From Veillonella denticariosi JCM 15641 (GTDB lineage Bacteria > Bacillota > Negativicutes > Veillonellales > Veillonellaceae), in assembly GCF_002959855.1 (NCBI RefSeq), contig NZ_PPDB01000003.1:372001-436000 (forward strand): a stretch of DNA of 64,000 bases, given 5' to 3'. A program made the translations under genes and the position numbers. The notes below the pieces were generated by a model. It was not told the origin of the DNA. It saw nothing but the letters and a program-made list of their open reading frames with translations, and searched no databases. This document shows, one piece after another, positions 17,228 through 24,602 of this stretch. Positions within the stretch are counted from its first letter, which is position 1, and each line of letters starts with the position of its first letter.

Positions 17228-17932
17228 TTAAGCGATTGTACATTCGTCGCCATCCTTCTGCGGATGCCAAATCGTCACCTCCGGATAGAGGGCTTCAAAA
17301 TAAATGGACGGATGCCATTGAGGTCCGTTCAAATGCATAGGAATGAGCATCTTATTGACCGTCACGCGGCGCAGGAACTCGATAACACCCCACTCCTGAG
17401 CCGCTTCCAGGCGATTATCCACGGGGAACATGGCCACGTCGACGGAAAGGCCTTCCAGCTCCTTAAACTCACGCCAAGCCATGCGCTTTGCATCCGCATT
17501 GTTCTCCGGCGTATCGCCGAGCCAATGCCACCAGTTTAAATCACCTGCATGGAAAATAGAGTCGGAGTCGATATTCGCCGTGTTCGTCTTCACGTAAAAG
17601 GATCCGCCTTCATCAGTACTACCGTACATATGAATGCCTACATCATCCATTGCCGCATCCTGACCGGGACGCATGGTGATGCATTTCTTAACCTTTCCCT
17701 CGAGAGGTACATCCTTATGACAGATATAACGCGTATTCGGCCCATCAAACTCCGTGATGGACGGATTGAAATGATCCTGATGAATATGGCTCACGAAGAA
17801 CCAAAGCTCACGACCGCGCTTCGCCAGCTGCCATACGGTATTATTCGGATCCTTATAATAATCAAATACATAGCATCGCTTTCCGTCATCCACGAGAAAG
17901 CCGCTATGCGATAAAAATGTAATGTTCATCAT
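17228..17932 (-). CDS. MBL-fold metal-dependent hydrolase
   Basis: Cytoplasmic protein (234 aa) of the metallo-beta-lactamase superfamily, UlaG/YtkL-like branch. It begins MMNITFLSHSGFLVDDGKRCYVFDYY and carries the metal site motif FVSHIHQDHFN near residue 50, HAGDLNWWHW near residue 130, and a late histidine in LIPMHLNGPQW. The first motif is HxHxDH-like (HIHQDH), typical of zinc or manganese hydrolases. Substrate unknown; lactonase or phosphodiesterase activities are known in relatives. Monocistronic, with an operator-like palindrome just upstream of its -10. Confidence 0.8.
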   Translation of the reverse strand: MMNITFLSHSGFLVDDGKRCYVFDYYKDPNNTVWQLAKRGRELWFFVSHIHQDHFNPSITEFDGPNTRYICHKDVPLEGKVKKCITMRPGQDAAMDDVGIHMYGSTDEGGSFYVKTNTANIDSDSIFHAGDLNWWHWLGDTPENNADAKRMAWREFKELEGLSVDVAMFPVDNRLEAAQEWGVIEFLRRVTVNKMLIPMHLNGPQWHPSIYFEALYPEVTIWHPQKDGDECTIA

Positions 17933-17981
17933 CTATTATCATTACCTTTCAGTATATGAGAATATATATCAAGTATTTTTT

Positions 17982-18010
17982 ATTATACCATATTTCTGTT
18001 TCAGAAATAT
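17982..18010 (-). promoter_or_regulatory. Promoter and overlapping palindromic operator of the MBL-fold gene
   Basis: On the minus strand a TATAAT -10 (17982-17987) is preceded directly by a perfect inverted repeat, ATATTTCTG-AAA-CAGAAATAT read on that strand (17990-18010), which would cover the -35 to -10 spacer. That position is typical of repressor sites. There is no T-run where a terminator would need it. Confidence 0.5.
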
Positions 18011-18077
18011 AAAAAGCCGCAAAATACAAAATGATGTTATATAATCGCCTCTGTATTCCTCGTCATTTACATAGCAA

Positions 18078-18434
18078 TTATATACGTCCTGATGCCTTCA
18101 TATAATCAATATATTGATTGCCCCATGCTTCAAGGGATGCGAGAACAGTTTTAAAACCTGATCCCACCTCGGTGAGGCTGTATTCAACTTTCGGAGGAAT
18201 GGAGCTGTACACCTCGCGATGTACGAGTCCGTCGTCCTCCATCTGACGCAATGCACGGGTCAAGGTCGCCTGCGTAATGGGATATAAGCGGCGTTCTAAT
18301 TCGCGAAAACGTACGGGACCTTCAGATAATTCGTGCATGATCAATAGCGCCCATTTGCCACCCAATAACTTTTGACTCGTTGCATACGGACAACGACCCA
18401 CTAAATCGTGAACATTTACCAAAGCTTCTGCCAT
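18078..18434 (-). CDS. HxlR-family transcriptional regulator
   Basis: Winged-helix regulator (118 aa). The family pattern is clear: CPYATSQKLLGGKWALLIMHELSEGPVRFRELERRL, then ITQATLTRALRQMEDDGLVHREVYSSIPPKVEYSLTEVG. The N-terminal cysteine at CPYA is the position used for thiol or aldehyde sensing in HxlR/HypR-type members. The ATG at 18434 (MAEALVN) is chosen because AAGGAG precedes it; an in-frame ATG 24 bp upstream lacks one. It is divergent from an NAD(P)-binding oxidoreductase gene (18827), the usual target arrangement for this family. Confidence 0.88.
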   Translation of the reverse strand: MAEALVNVHDLVGRCPYATSQKLLGGKWALLIMHELSEGPVRFRELERRLYPITQATLTRALRQMEDDGLVHREVYSSIPPKVEYSLTEVGSGFKTVLASLEAWGNQYIDYMKASGRI

Positions 18435-18826
18435 AATGAAACTCCTTATTATTAACACACGTGCAATGTTGTCTTCTTACAAATTAAACAACACGTTATA
18501 TTATTATCGTATCATAGCCAGAAGAAATTTCAAGGATTTTATAGTATCTTTTTTATGGGTACAAAAATTTTTGTAAAATTTTTAATCAGTAATCATCATA
18601 ATTCTATCACTTTTGATAGTACCTATCCAAAATAATTCTACTATTCAAAATATATGCACTCATCTATAATATGGTCATCAGCTGAACACAACAGATTGTA
18701 GCGTAATAAATTTAAAAAACACTATCATATAGTGCTGCTACAAATTTATGAACTACGAACAGTATAGTAAAACCATAATCAATATCTCTTGACGAGAGAT
18801 ATGCTTTCAAAAAAAGGAGAATCATC
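18435..18826. other. Divergent regulatory region (392 bp)
   Basis: No gene is supported. It holds the promoters of the HxlR regulator and the oxidoreductase, and an inverted repeat at 18782-18802 just before the oxidoreductase ribosome site. A TATAAT-like -10 for the plus strand is visible near 18665. Confidence 0.5.
18782..18802. promoter_or_regulatory. Inverted repeat upstream of the NmrA-like gene
   Basis: ATATCTCT-TGACG-AGAGATAT, perfect 8-bp arms, 24 bp upstream of the oxidoreductase ATG. It is a candidate HxlR operator or a leader hairpin controlling access to the ribosome site. Confidence 0.45.
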
Positions 18827-19456
18827 ATGAATATTTTAGTAATCGGTGCAAATGGTAACGCAGGTCGTCGTATTGTAGAAAAAGCCCTCAAAGCAGGCCA
18901 TAAGATAACGGGTGTCATTCGTCGTGAGGGCGCAATTGAAGGCATTCCGACTATCGTAAAAGACGCATTACACTTAACAACAGAAGAGTTAACTTCATTT
19001 GATGTAGTGGTCAATGCTACAAGTGCTTTCACGCCAGATACGTATCATTTACCAGCAGATTTGACATTATTGCTTGTAAAAGCATTAGCTAACACAAATA
19101 CGCGCCTCATCGCTATAGGTGGTGCAGGCAGCCTCTACGTAGACGAAAATCACACAATTCAACTAAATGATACACCAGACTTTCCTAAAGAATTCTTAGT
19201 TCGTTCAAAAACTCATGGTAAGTCTGACGATATCTTGCGTAAATTCAGCAATGTAGACTGGACAATGTTTACCCCACCACCAATCTTTGATGTAGAAGGT
19301 CCGGAATCTGACGACTATATCATCGGTGACGAGGAAGTCATCGTAAATAAAGATGGTAAACCATATATTTCCTACGAAACATATGCTCAAATCTTGGTTG
19401 ATGAAATCAAAAATCATAAATTCGGTCGCCAACGTTTTACCGCAGTACAAAACTAA
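18827..19456 (+). CDS. NAD(P)-binding oxidoreductase, NmrA/atypical SDR family
   Basis: Rossmann-fold protein (209 aa) starting MNILVIGANGNAGRRIVEKA, whose GANGNAGR is the NAD(P)-binding glycine motif of atypical short-chain dehydrogenases. Further motifs DVVVNATSAF and LIAIGGAGSLYVDE are typical of the YwnB/NmrA-like group. The catalytic tyrosine motif of classical SDRs is absent, so it may be a redox sensor or a flavin/quinone reductase. It starts after AAAGGAG and is divergent from the HxlR regulator, which probably represses it until an electrophile or oxidant appears. Confidence 0.85.
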   Translation: MNILVIGANGNAGRRIVEKALKAGHKITGVIRREGAIEGIPTIVKDALHLTTEELTSFDVVVNATSAFTPDTYHLPADLTLLLVKALANTNTRLIAIGGAGSLYVDENHTIQLNDTPDFPKEFLVRSKTHGKSDDILRKFSNVDWTMFTPPPIFDVEGPESDDYIIGDEEVIVNKDGKPYISYETYAQILVDEIKNHKFGRQRFTAVQN

Positions 19457-19519
19457 TATCTCAATCTATTGATATATAACAGCATCCTCCCAACACAAAA
19501 CAACCTATATAAAGACACC

Positions 19520-19549
19520 GAGGGCTATTGACTGCAACCAATAGCCCTC
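19520..19549 (+). terminator. Terminator after the NmrA-like gene
   Basis: GAGGGCTATTG/CAATAGCCCTC, perfect 11-bp stem with an 8-nt loop, then TCTTATAATT. Confidence 0.75.
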
Positions 19550-19612
19550 TCTTATAATTAAAAACCTTTAAACAAATAATAATTATTATATTTATAGACA
19601 GAAGGTGATACA

Positions 19613-20395
19613 ATGAAACGCATGCCAACTCTATTCGTAGGCCACGGCAGTCCCATGATGGCCTTGGAACATACAGAAATGACAAATACTTTCAGAAACA
19701 TAGGAAACAATATAATTAAAAATTACGGAAAACCAAGAGCAATACTCGCCGTTTTCGCCCACTGGTACACAGATGGCACCTATGTGCAAAGTGCCGAAAA
19801 TCCGAAGCAGATTTACGATATGTACGGATTTCCCAAAGCGCTATATGAGGTTGTATATCCAGCCAAGGGTGATAACAAGCTAACACAAAAGGTTCAGCAG
19901 TTACTGGGTGACGACGTTTCTATCAACGATACATGGGGCATCGATCACGGCATGTGGACCGTGTTAGTTCACATGTTCCCTGATGCATCCATTCCCGTTG
20001 TGCAACTATCCATACATAAACACCTGAGCCCTGAAGGAGCCTATCAATTAGGCGTAAAGCTACAATCATTACGCGATGAAGGCTATCTCATCATAGGCAG
20101 CGGTAATATCGTTCACAATCTCAGGCGCCTGGAGTGGGATAGTCCATCCGGCACCCCTGCTGCGATTGAATTCGATCGATATATTGCCGATGCAGTCCTC
20201 GCGAACGATACGGATAAGGTCATCAATTATGCACAGCATTCTCAAGCAAGCTACGCAGCACCTACACCAGACCACTATCTCCCGTTAATTTATATTATGG
20301 GCGCCGATGAAAGTACAAAACCGACTGTATTTAATCAAACTTATAATTCAGGATCCCTGTCGATGACAGGATTTATATTTGAAGATAGTATATAA
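19613..20395 (+). CDS. Class III extradiol ring-cleavage dioxygenase, YgiD/DODA type
   Basis: Protein of 260 aa of the DODA (4,5-DOPA extradiol dioxygenase) family, related to E. coli YgiD. Metal-ligand histidines are expected in PTLFVGHGSPMMALE (near residue 11), in AHWYTDG, and in NIVHNLRRLEW near residue 165; DTWGIDHGMWTVLVHMFP is also family-typical. Family members bind Zn or Fe and act on catechols. In an anaerobe oxygen-dependent ring cleavage seems unlikely to be its main role, so the physiological activity is open. It stands alone, following a terminator, with GAAGGTG as ribosome site. Confidence 0.85.
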   Translation: MKRMPTLFVGHGSPMMALEHTEMTNTFRNIGNNIIKNYGKPRAILAVFAHWYTDGTYVQSAENPKQIYDMYGFPKALYEVVYPAKGDNKLTQKVQQLLGDDVSINDTWGIDHGMWTVLVHMFPDASIPVVQLSIHKHLSPEGAYQLGVKLQSLRDEGYLIIGSGNIVHNLRRLEWDSPSGTPAAIEFDRYIADAVLANDTDKVINYAQHSQASYAAPTPDHYLPLIYIMGADESTKPTVFNQTYNSGSLSMTGFIFEDSI

Positions 20396-20471
20396 AACGC
20401 AAGCCCTCCATTGAATTATGCATGAAAACCTGTACAATAAAGGTAAGAATCATACATATCAAGGAGGGCTT

Positions 20472-21149
20472 ATGGCAAATACAGAAACTACAATCAATGC
20501 AGTTGTCAATCCTCACACGAACGATGCGCCTATCGATATCGAAAAAACGATACGGGCCTTGGAGCGCAATAACTTCGTGGTCCATTATTTCGAGACCGGT
20601 CACGAGGCGACCGCATATCTGAAATCCCGCATTCAGCACAAGCGCGTGGCTCTCGGCGATTCGCGCACCTTGTTGGAGCTCGGCGTCTACGATGCGCTCT
20701 GCGAGGTCAACGAGGATGTAACCGATATTCATCGTCCTCTCCCCGGTGAAAGCTTCCGCGAAACGGCACTCCGCACGATGGGGCGTGACGTATTCCTCAC
20801 TTCCGTTAATGCCTTGGCGCAAACAGGTGAAATGGTCAATATTGACGGCACAGGTAATCGTATTGCCGCCTCGCTGTTCGGCTCTGAGGAAGTGTTTTTC
20901 GTACTTGGTCGCAACAAGATTACACCGGATTTAGCATCCGCCATCTACCGCGCCCGTAACACGGCGGCACCACTCAACAGCAAGAAAAACAAGAAAAGTT
21001 CGATTAATCCATGCGCAAAACTGGAAGAAAAATGCTACGACTGCAGTTCTCCCGATCGCATCTGTAATGCATTGACCATCTACTATAAAAAGATGCGCAA
21101 CATGCAGACAATGGAAGTCATCATAATCAATGAGGACCTGGGATTCTAA
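20472..21149 (+). CDS. LUD-domain protein (LutC/YkgG family)
   Basis: Protein of 225 aa with a LUD (lactate utilisation, formerly DUF162) domain: KTIRALERNNFVVHYFETGHEATAYL, then RVALGDSRTLLELGVYDAL and GNRIAASLFGSEEVFFVLGRNKITPDL. Relatives include LutC, a subunit of an iron-sulfur lactate dehydrogenase, and stand-alone uncharacterised proteins. A C-terminal cysteine group, CAKLEEKCYDC...RIC, could bind metal. I start at 20472 (MANTET), because AAGGAGGG lies just upstream; the upstream in-frame ATG would bury it. No lutAB genes are adjacent, so a direct role in lactate oxidation is not shown, although the organism type uses lactate. Confidence 0.85.
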   Translation: MANTETTINAVVNPHTNDAPIDIEKTIRALERNNFVVHYFETGHEATAYLKSRIQHKRVALGDSRTLLELGVYDALCEVNEDVTDIHRPLPGESFRETALRTMGRDVFLTSVNALAQTGEMVNIDGTGNRIAASLFGSEEVFFVLGRNKITPDLASAIYRARNTAAPLNSKKNKKSSINPCAKLEEKCYDCSSPDRICNALTIYYKKMRNMQTMEVIIINEDLGF

Positions 21150-21222
21150 TATTATATCTGCACCGGCAAAACCGGCAAATGAAATCCCCACCACACACCG
21201 ACAAACATAATCTGAAACTGAC

Positions 21223-21370
21223 AAAAGGGACTGTAACAAAACAGCCCCTTAATACTAAAAATACCAACAAAACCTAGGATGTTACAGACCTAATTTTCTT
21301 GGTATTTCTTATATTTTAAAGGAGTTACAACCAGAATGCGGTAAAAGAGCATTTTGTTGCAGCTCTTTTT
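21223..21370. mobile_element. Possible MITE-like element with about 19-bp imperfect terminal repeats
   Basis: Left end AAAAGGGACTGTAACAAAA (21223-21241) and right end TTTTGTTGCAGCTCTTTTT (21352-21370) are imperfect inverted repeats (about 15 of 19). Between them is a further hairpin AAATACCAA/TTGGTATTT. No ORF is inside. Alternatively the two ends are simply the terminators of the flanking convergent genes: each end also forms its own small hairpin. Confidence 0.4.
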
Positions 21371-22167
21371 TATATTTCCACCAAGCTTTTTAGATCATAT
21401 CCAAAGCCTGCCGTCTTTTCAGCCGCAGTTTTTTGCCATTCTGTGGGTGCTGTACCATCTTGCGCAAGGAAATAGCCCGAATCAAGATAGCGGATGATAA
21501 TATACTCTGAATTCTTTTGGTCAAAACCGTTACCACGGGAGAAATCGATACCATGGCCTGTATTGCGCGTTACGATGGCTTCCAATAACGGCAAGGTAAT
21601 GGCATTCAACGTGATTTTCATATCACATTTGTCGAAAATCTTTTTAAAGAATGAACTAGGTTTTTCTTCTTTATATACTAACAATTTACTAATTGTACCA
21701 TTGGATACGCATACTACGCGGCGGATTTCATTGATAGGAATCTCTACCTTGCCATTTGAGATAACACCGTTTTTAATAGTGATTTCTCGTTTACCCATAA
21801 TAGAATAATCCAATGGTAATTGAAGTGTATCCAAGTTTGCAGGGAAGTCCGCCGTCAGTTTATGGCGGACAAACGCTGCAATAATCGCTTTTGTTTCACG
21901 GATGTTATGACCGGTATTATAGTCCTTACGATCTGTATCTAGATCTTGGCCTTCAATATTTTTCCAATTATGATCTCTAAACATAATCGTATAATTACTG
22001 TTTGAGTTCAAATATCTTGTAAGATACAGCTCATTTACGTCTTCAAAATCAATGTCGGTTATAACTGTACCATTTGCATCTTTGTAGAGCACACCATTAT
22101 AACTAATTGTTAAAGTACGATCAGTATCTTCAAAAACAACAGGATTTGTGTCGAATATAGAAATCAT
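21370..22167 (-). CDS. Hypothetical protein
   Basis: Soluble protein of 265 aa that I do not recognise. It is rich in Asn, Asp and Thr, with beta-type segments (TLTISYNGVLYKDANGTVITDIDF; YTIMFRDHNW; GKREITIKNGVISNGKVEIPINEIRRVVCVSNG). The middle resembles a PH-like or immunity-protein fold, where a residue stretch decides when a stored value is used, but that is only an impression. It ends with KTAAEKTAGFGYDLKSLVEI. The gene is monocistronic, convergent with the LUD gene, and has AAGGAG before its ATG at 22167. Base composition is slightly lower in GC than the neighbours. Confidence 0.8.
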   Translation of the reverse strand: MISIFDTNPVVFEDTDRTLTISYNGVLYKDANGTVITDIDFEDVNELYLTRYLNSNSNYTIMFRDHNWKNIEGQDLDTDRKDYNTGHNIRETKAIIAAFVRHKLTADFPANLDTLQLPLDYSIMGKREITIKNGVISNGKVEIPINEIRRVVCVSNGTISKLLVYKEEKPSSFFKKIFDKCDMKITLNAITLPLLEAIVTRNTGHGIDFSRGNGFDQKNSEYIIIRYLDSGYFLAQDGTAPTEWQKTAAEKTAGFGYDLKSLVEI

Positions 22168-22500
22168 AGCTCTCTCCTTTTTACGACTTCAAATATAACT
22201 ACATTTACACATATCAAGTACATTCCATCCCCATAGTAAGCCCATACACCAACTATATATATGCATGGATATATTTTTGATAAGTGTTAAGTACTCACAT
22301 TAATTATATGTATCCAATACAAACATTGATTAAATACATTAATCAAATATACTTAATTTAATAATACACCTTCTATATTGATTTACACAAATACTATATT
22401 TCACTAACAATCAATGGCAATCAATTTTCTAAATCGACTTTCCAAACGCTCTATATGCGTTCAACAACATATTGATAGTAATAAAGATATTTACACAAAC
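22168..22500. other. AT-rich gap upstream of the hypothetical gene
   Basis: No gene is supported. A perfect inverted repeat TTGATTAA-ATACA-TTAATCAA lies at 22326-22346 and could be an operator of the 22167 gene. The rest is AT-rich promoter-like sequence. Confidence 0.5.
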
Positions 22501-22503
22501 AAA

Positions 22504-22529
22504 AAAGCTGATTCCGGAGAATCAGCTTT
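22504..22529 (-). terminator. Terminator of pta
   Basis: AAAGCTGATTC/GAATCAGCTTT perfect stem; on the minus strand it ends in TTTTTTG. It lies about 70 bp after the pta stop. Confidence 0.85.
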
Positions 22530-22531
22530 CA

Positions 22532-22603
22532 GTATTTCGTTGAAAGTTTTGAACTCATTGAAAGATATGAACTCATTAAAAACTTTGAACTCGTTGAAAT
22601 CAG
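22532..22603. repeat. 18-bp tandem repeats at the 3' end of pta
   Basis: Three clear 18-bp units (22550-22567, 22568-22585, 22586-22603) share TGAACTCaTTgAAA, with a more degenerate fourth at 22532-22549. The first clear unit on the gene side covers the pta stop codon. The period equals six codons. Confidence 0.8.
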
Positions 22604-23598
22604 ATGCTTTCAACAGCAGCAATCGCCGCAACGTCTACAACGTCTTGAGCGGAGCAACCGCGGGAAAGGTCATGAACCGGTTTAGCCAAGCCTTGAATCA
22701 ATGGTCCGAGAGCATCAGCGCCGGCAAAGCGTTGTACCAATTTATAACCGATGTTGGCCGCTTGAAGATCAGGGAAGATCAAGATGTTAGCTTTACCGGC
22801 TACATGAGAACCGGGAGCTTTCTTTTCTGCTACGGAAGGAACGATGGAAGCGTCCAGCTGTAATTCACCGTCGAATTTAAAGTCAACATTGCGTTCTTTC
22901 AAAATGTTAACGGCTTCAACCACTTTGTCTACTTCCGGAGTGGACGCGGAGCCCTTAGTGGAGAAGGACAACATGGATACGCGAGGGTCAGCCATGCCGA
23001 CAACCTTGCGCGCTTTTTCTACAGTGGATTCTGCGATATCCGCCAATTGTTCGCTAGTCGGGTTAGGCAATACGCCGCAGTCGGAGAATACAAGCATACC
23101 GTCATCGCCATATTCTTTTTTACTTGTAAACATGAACATGGAAGAAGATACAGTTTTAAGACCCGGTTTAGTACCGACAACCTGCAATGCAGCGCGCAAT
23201 ACGTTTGCAGTCGGAGATGCGGAGCCGGCCACCATGCCGTCAACAACACCGAGACGAACGAGCATAGCACCGAAGAAGAGGCAGTCGCCTTTTAAAGTTG
23301 CATCAGCTTTTTCAGGTGTCATCCCTTTTTTAGCGCGCAATTCTACGAATGTATCAACCATTTCCTGGTAACGGTCGTAGCCAGCAGGATCGATGATTTC
23401 GGCACCTTCGATAGATGCGCCTACAGCTTTAGCAGCTGCAGCGATTTCAGCAGGGTTGCCTACAAGCACCGGTGTGCAGAAACCTTCCTTCAAGATGATT
23501 TCAGTCGCTTTCAATACGCGTTCATCCTTGTATTCCGGCAATACGATTTTTTTACCTAACGGTTTTACTTTGTTTTTCAAATTTTGAATCAAATCCAC
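22600..23598 (-). CDS. pta: Phosphate acetyltransferase
   Basis: Enzyme (332 aa) converting acetyl-CoA and phosphate to acetyl phosphate and CoA, the first step to acetate and ATP. Family motifs: VLPEYKDERVLKATEIILKEG, DCLFFGAMLVRLGVVDGMVAGSASPTANVLRAALQVVGT, VSSSMFMFTSKK, FSTKGSA, and the C-terminal RFAGADALGPLIQGLAKPVHDLSRGCS. The length fits the short class I Pta of Firmicutes. No acetate kinase gene is adjacent, so it is a single-gene unit. Starts at MDLIQNLKNKV after AAGGAGG. Confidence 0.95.
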   Translation of the reverse strand: MDLIQNLKNKVKPLGKKIVLPEYKDERVLKATEIILKEGFCTPVLVGNPAEIAAAAKAVGASIEGAEIIDPAGYDRYQEMVDTFVELRAKKGMTPEKADATLKGDCLFFGAMLVRLGVVDGMVAGSASPTANVLRAALQVVGTKPGLKTVSSSMFMFTSKKEYGDDGMLVFSDCGVLPNPTSEQLADIAESTVEKARKVVGMADPRVSMLSFSTKGSASTPEVDKVVEAVNILKERNVDFKFDGELQLDASIVPSVAEKKAPGSHVAGKANILIFPDLQAANIGYKLVQRFAGADALGPLIQGLAKPVHDLSRGCSAQDVVDVAAIAAVESI

Positions 23599-23656
23599 GA
23601 TTTTGCCTCCTTAACATTGGCTATTTATGCCATATCAATACTATTATTATAGCAAT

Positions 23657-23796
23657 TTACGGTTCCTCTAACAACCATTCTGATACATTTCGTTGTTGAA
23701 TTCCGTCATAATCGGCATTTTTATTCAATTCATCTAAGGTCAGCAAAAATTTAGGATATTGATCCTGCACGGCTTTGAGAGGTGCTAATTCACGAT
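23657..23796 (-). pseudogene. 3' remnant of a DUF4143-type ATPase gene
   Basis: The minus-strand reading RELAPLKAVQDQYPKFLLTLDEL...GIQQRNV.EWLLEEP-stop matches the last 47 residues of the intact ATPase at 38961-40178 (ELAPLEAIRDQYPKYLLTMDEI...), with the stop codon kept. Upstream homology ends abruptly at about 23796, where the sequence becomes CTAAAACCTAA, matching the palindromic operator found in front of the intact gene. A deletion therefore seems to have joined the promoter region to the gene end. No start or ATPase domain remains. Confidence 0.8.
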
Positions 23797-23983
23797 GTTA
23801 GGTTTTAGGATTCCATTCCAATTTTATTCCAAGTCTATCATAAATTTGGATTTTATTCCAATTTTATATAATCAACATGCAAAGTTAGGAATAGATTCCA
23901 ATTTTTCATTTCAGCACAAATTAAATAACGACACAAATTAAGTAACGCTATTAAGTAAGACTATAATTTAATTTCTCTCTCCT
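23797..23983. other. AT-rich remnant region with ATTCCAATTTT repeats
   Basis: ATTCCAATTTT or close variants occur four times between about 23811 and 23912. Together with the half-palindrome TTAGGTTTTA at 23799-23808 this looks like the decayed upstream region of the ATPase remnant. No gene. Confidence 0.5.
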
Positions 23984-24286
23984 TTAATGCAGCCCCTGTT
24001 TCCTATCTGCATCGGCAACACCGCACGAGTACAGCTCACAAGGTCCACGCAAAAAGTCCTGTATTGTCAGGTTCCCTAAACCGTATACGATTTTATAGAT
24101 GGTTGACCATCTGGGGTCAATGGATCCGCTTTCAAGGTCACTGATATAGGACTGAGCGACCCCGGACTGATATGCCAGTTGGTATTGAGTCATACCCAAT
24201 CGCCTACGCCACAACAGTATTAACATACCGAGTCTATGTGCTTCCTGTCGGGCCCGAACGTCCCGAGAACATATGATAGGATCCAT
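23984..24286 (-). CDS. XRE-family helix-turn-helix protein
   Basis: Small DNA-binding protein (100 aa). The Cro/CI-type HTH covers about residues 20-75: RRRLGMTQYQLAYQSGVAQSYISDLESGSIDPRWSTIYKIVYGLG. A cysteine-containing tail (FLRGPCELYSCGVADADRK) follows. It stands alone between pta and the GltD-like gene, with no partner toxin or phage genes. Target unknown; it may be left from the same accessory insertion as the adjacent ATPase remnant. Confidence 0.85.
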   Translation of the reverse strand: MDPIICSRDVRARQEAHRLGMLILLWRRRLGMTQYQLAYQSGVAQSYISDLESGSIDPRWSTIYKIVYGLGNLTIQDFLRGPCELYSCGVADADRKQGLH

Positions 24287-24386
24287 ACCAGCCTCTCTCT
24301 ACTCTCATTCACAACACACGCCCGTATGCCTCCACAATACATCTACCGAATAAACCGCGCCCAGCATGTATTGAATGGCAATGACA

Positions 24387-24437
24387 GAAAAAGTCCCTAT
24401 ATCATTACGGATAAATCCGGTAGATATAGGGATTTTT
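24387..24437 (-). terminator. Terminator between the GltD-like and XRE genes
   Basis: Arms AAAGTCCCTATATC/GATATAGGGATTTTT with an inner GGATAAATCC, usable in both directions. Confidence 0.65.
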
Positions 24438-24602
24438 ATCATTATAAGCGATATATACTCATATTTTCACCATTTTGTGAAAGTTTGCATATATTTCGCT
24501 ATATTATTATGATTATGCATCAAAGAAACTCTGTAAATGCAGATATTATATGCACATATAAACATATATATATCGCGATAAATCATTGAATCGCAATATT
24601 AA

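Noticed and set aside
22414-22863. 149-aa ORF on the plus strand overlapping the pta 3' end
   Set aside because: It reads through the pta terminator and repeats; Ser/Asn/Leu repeats come from the 18-bp repeat block.
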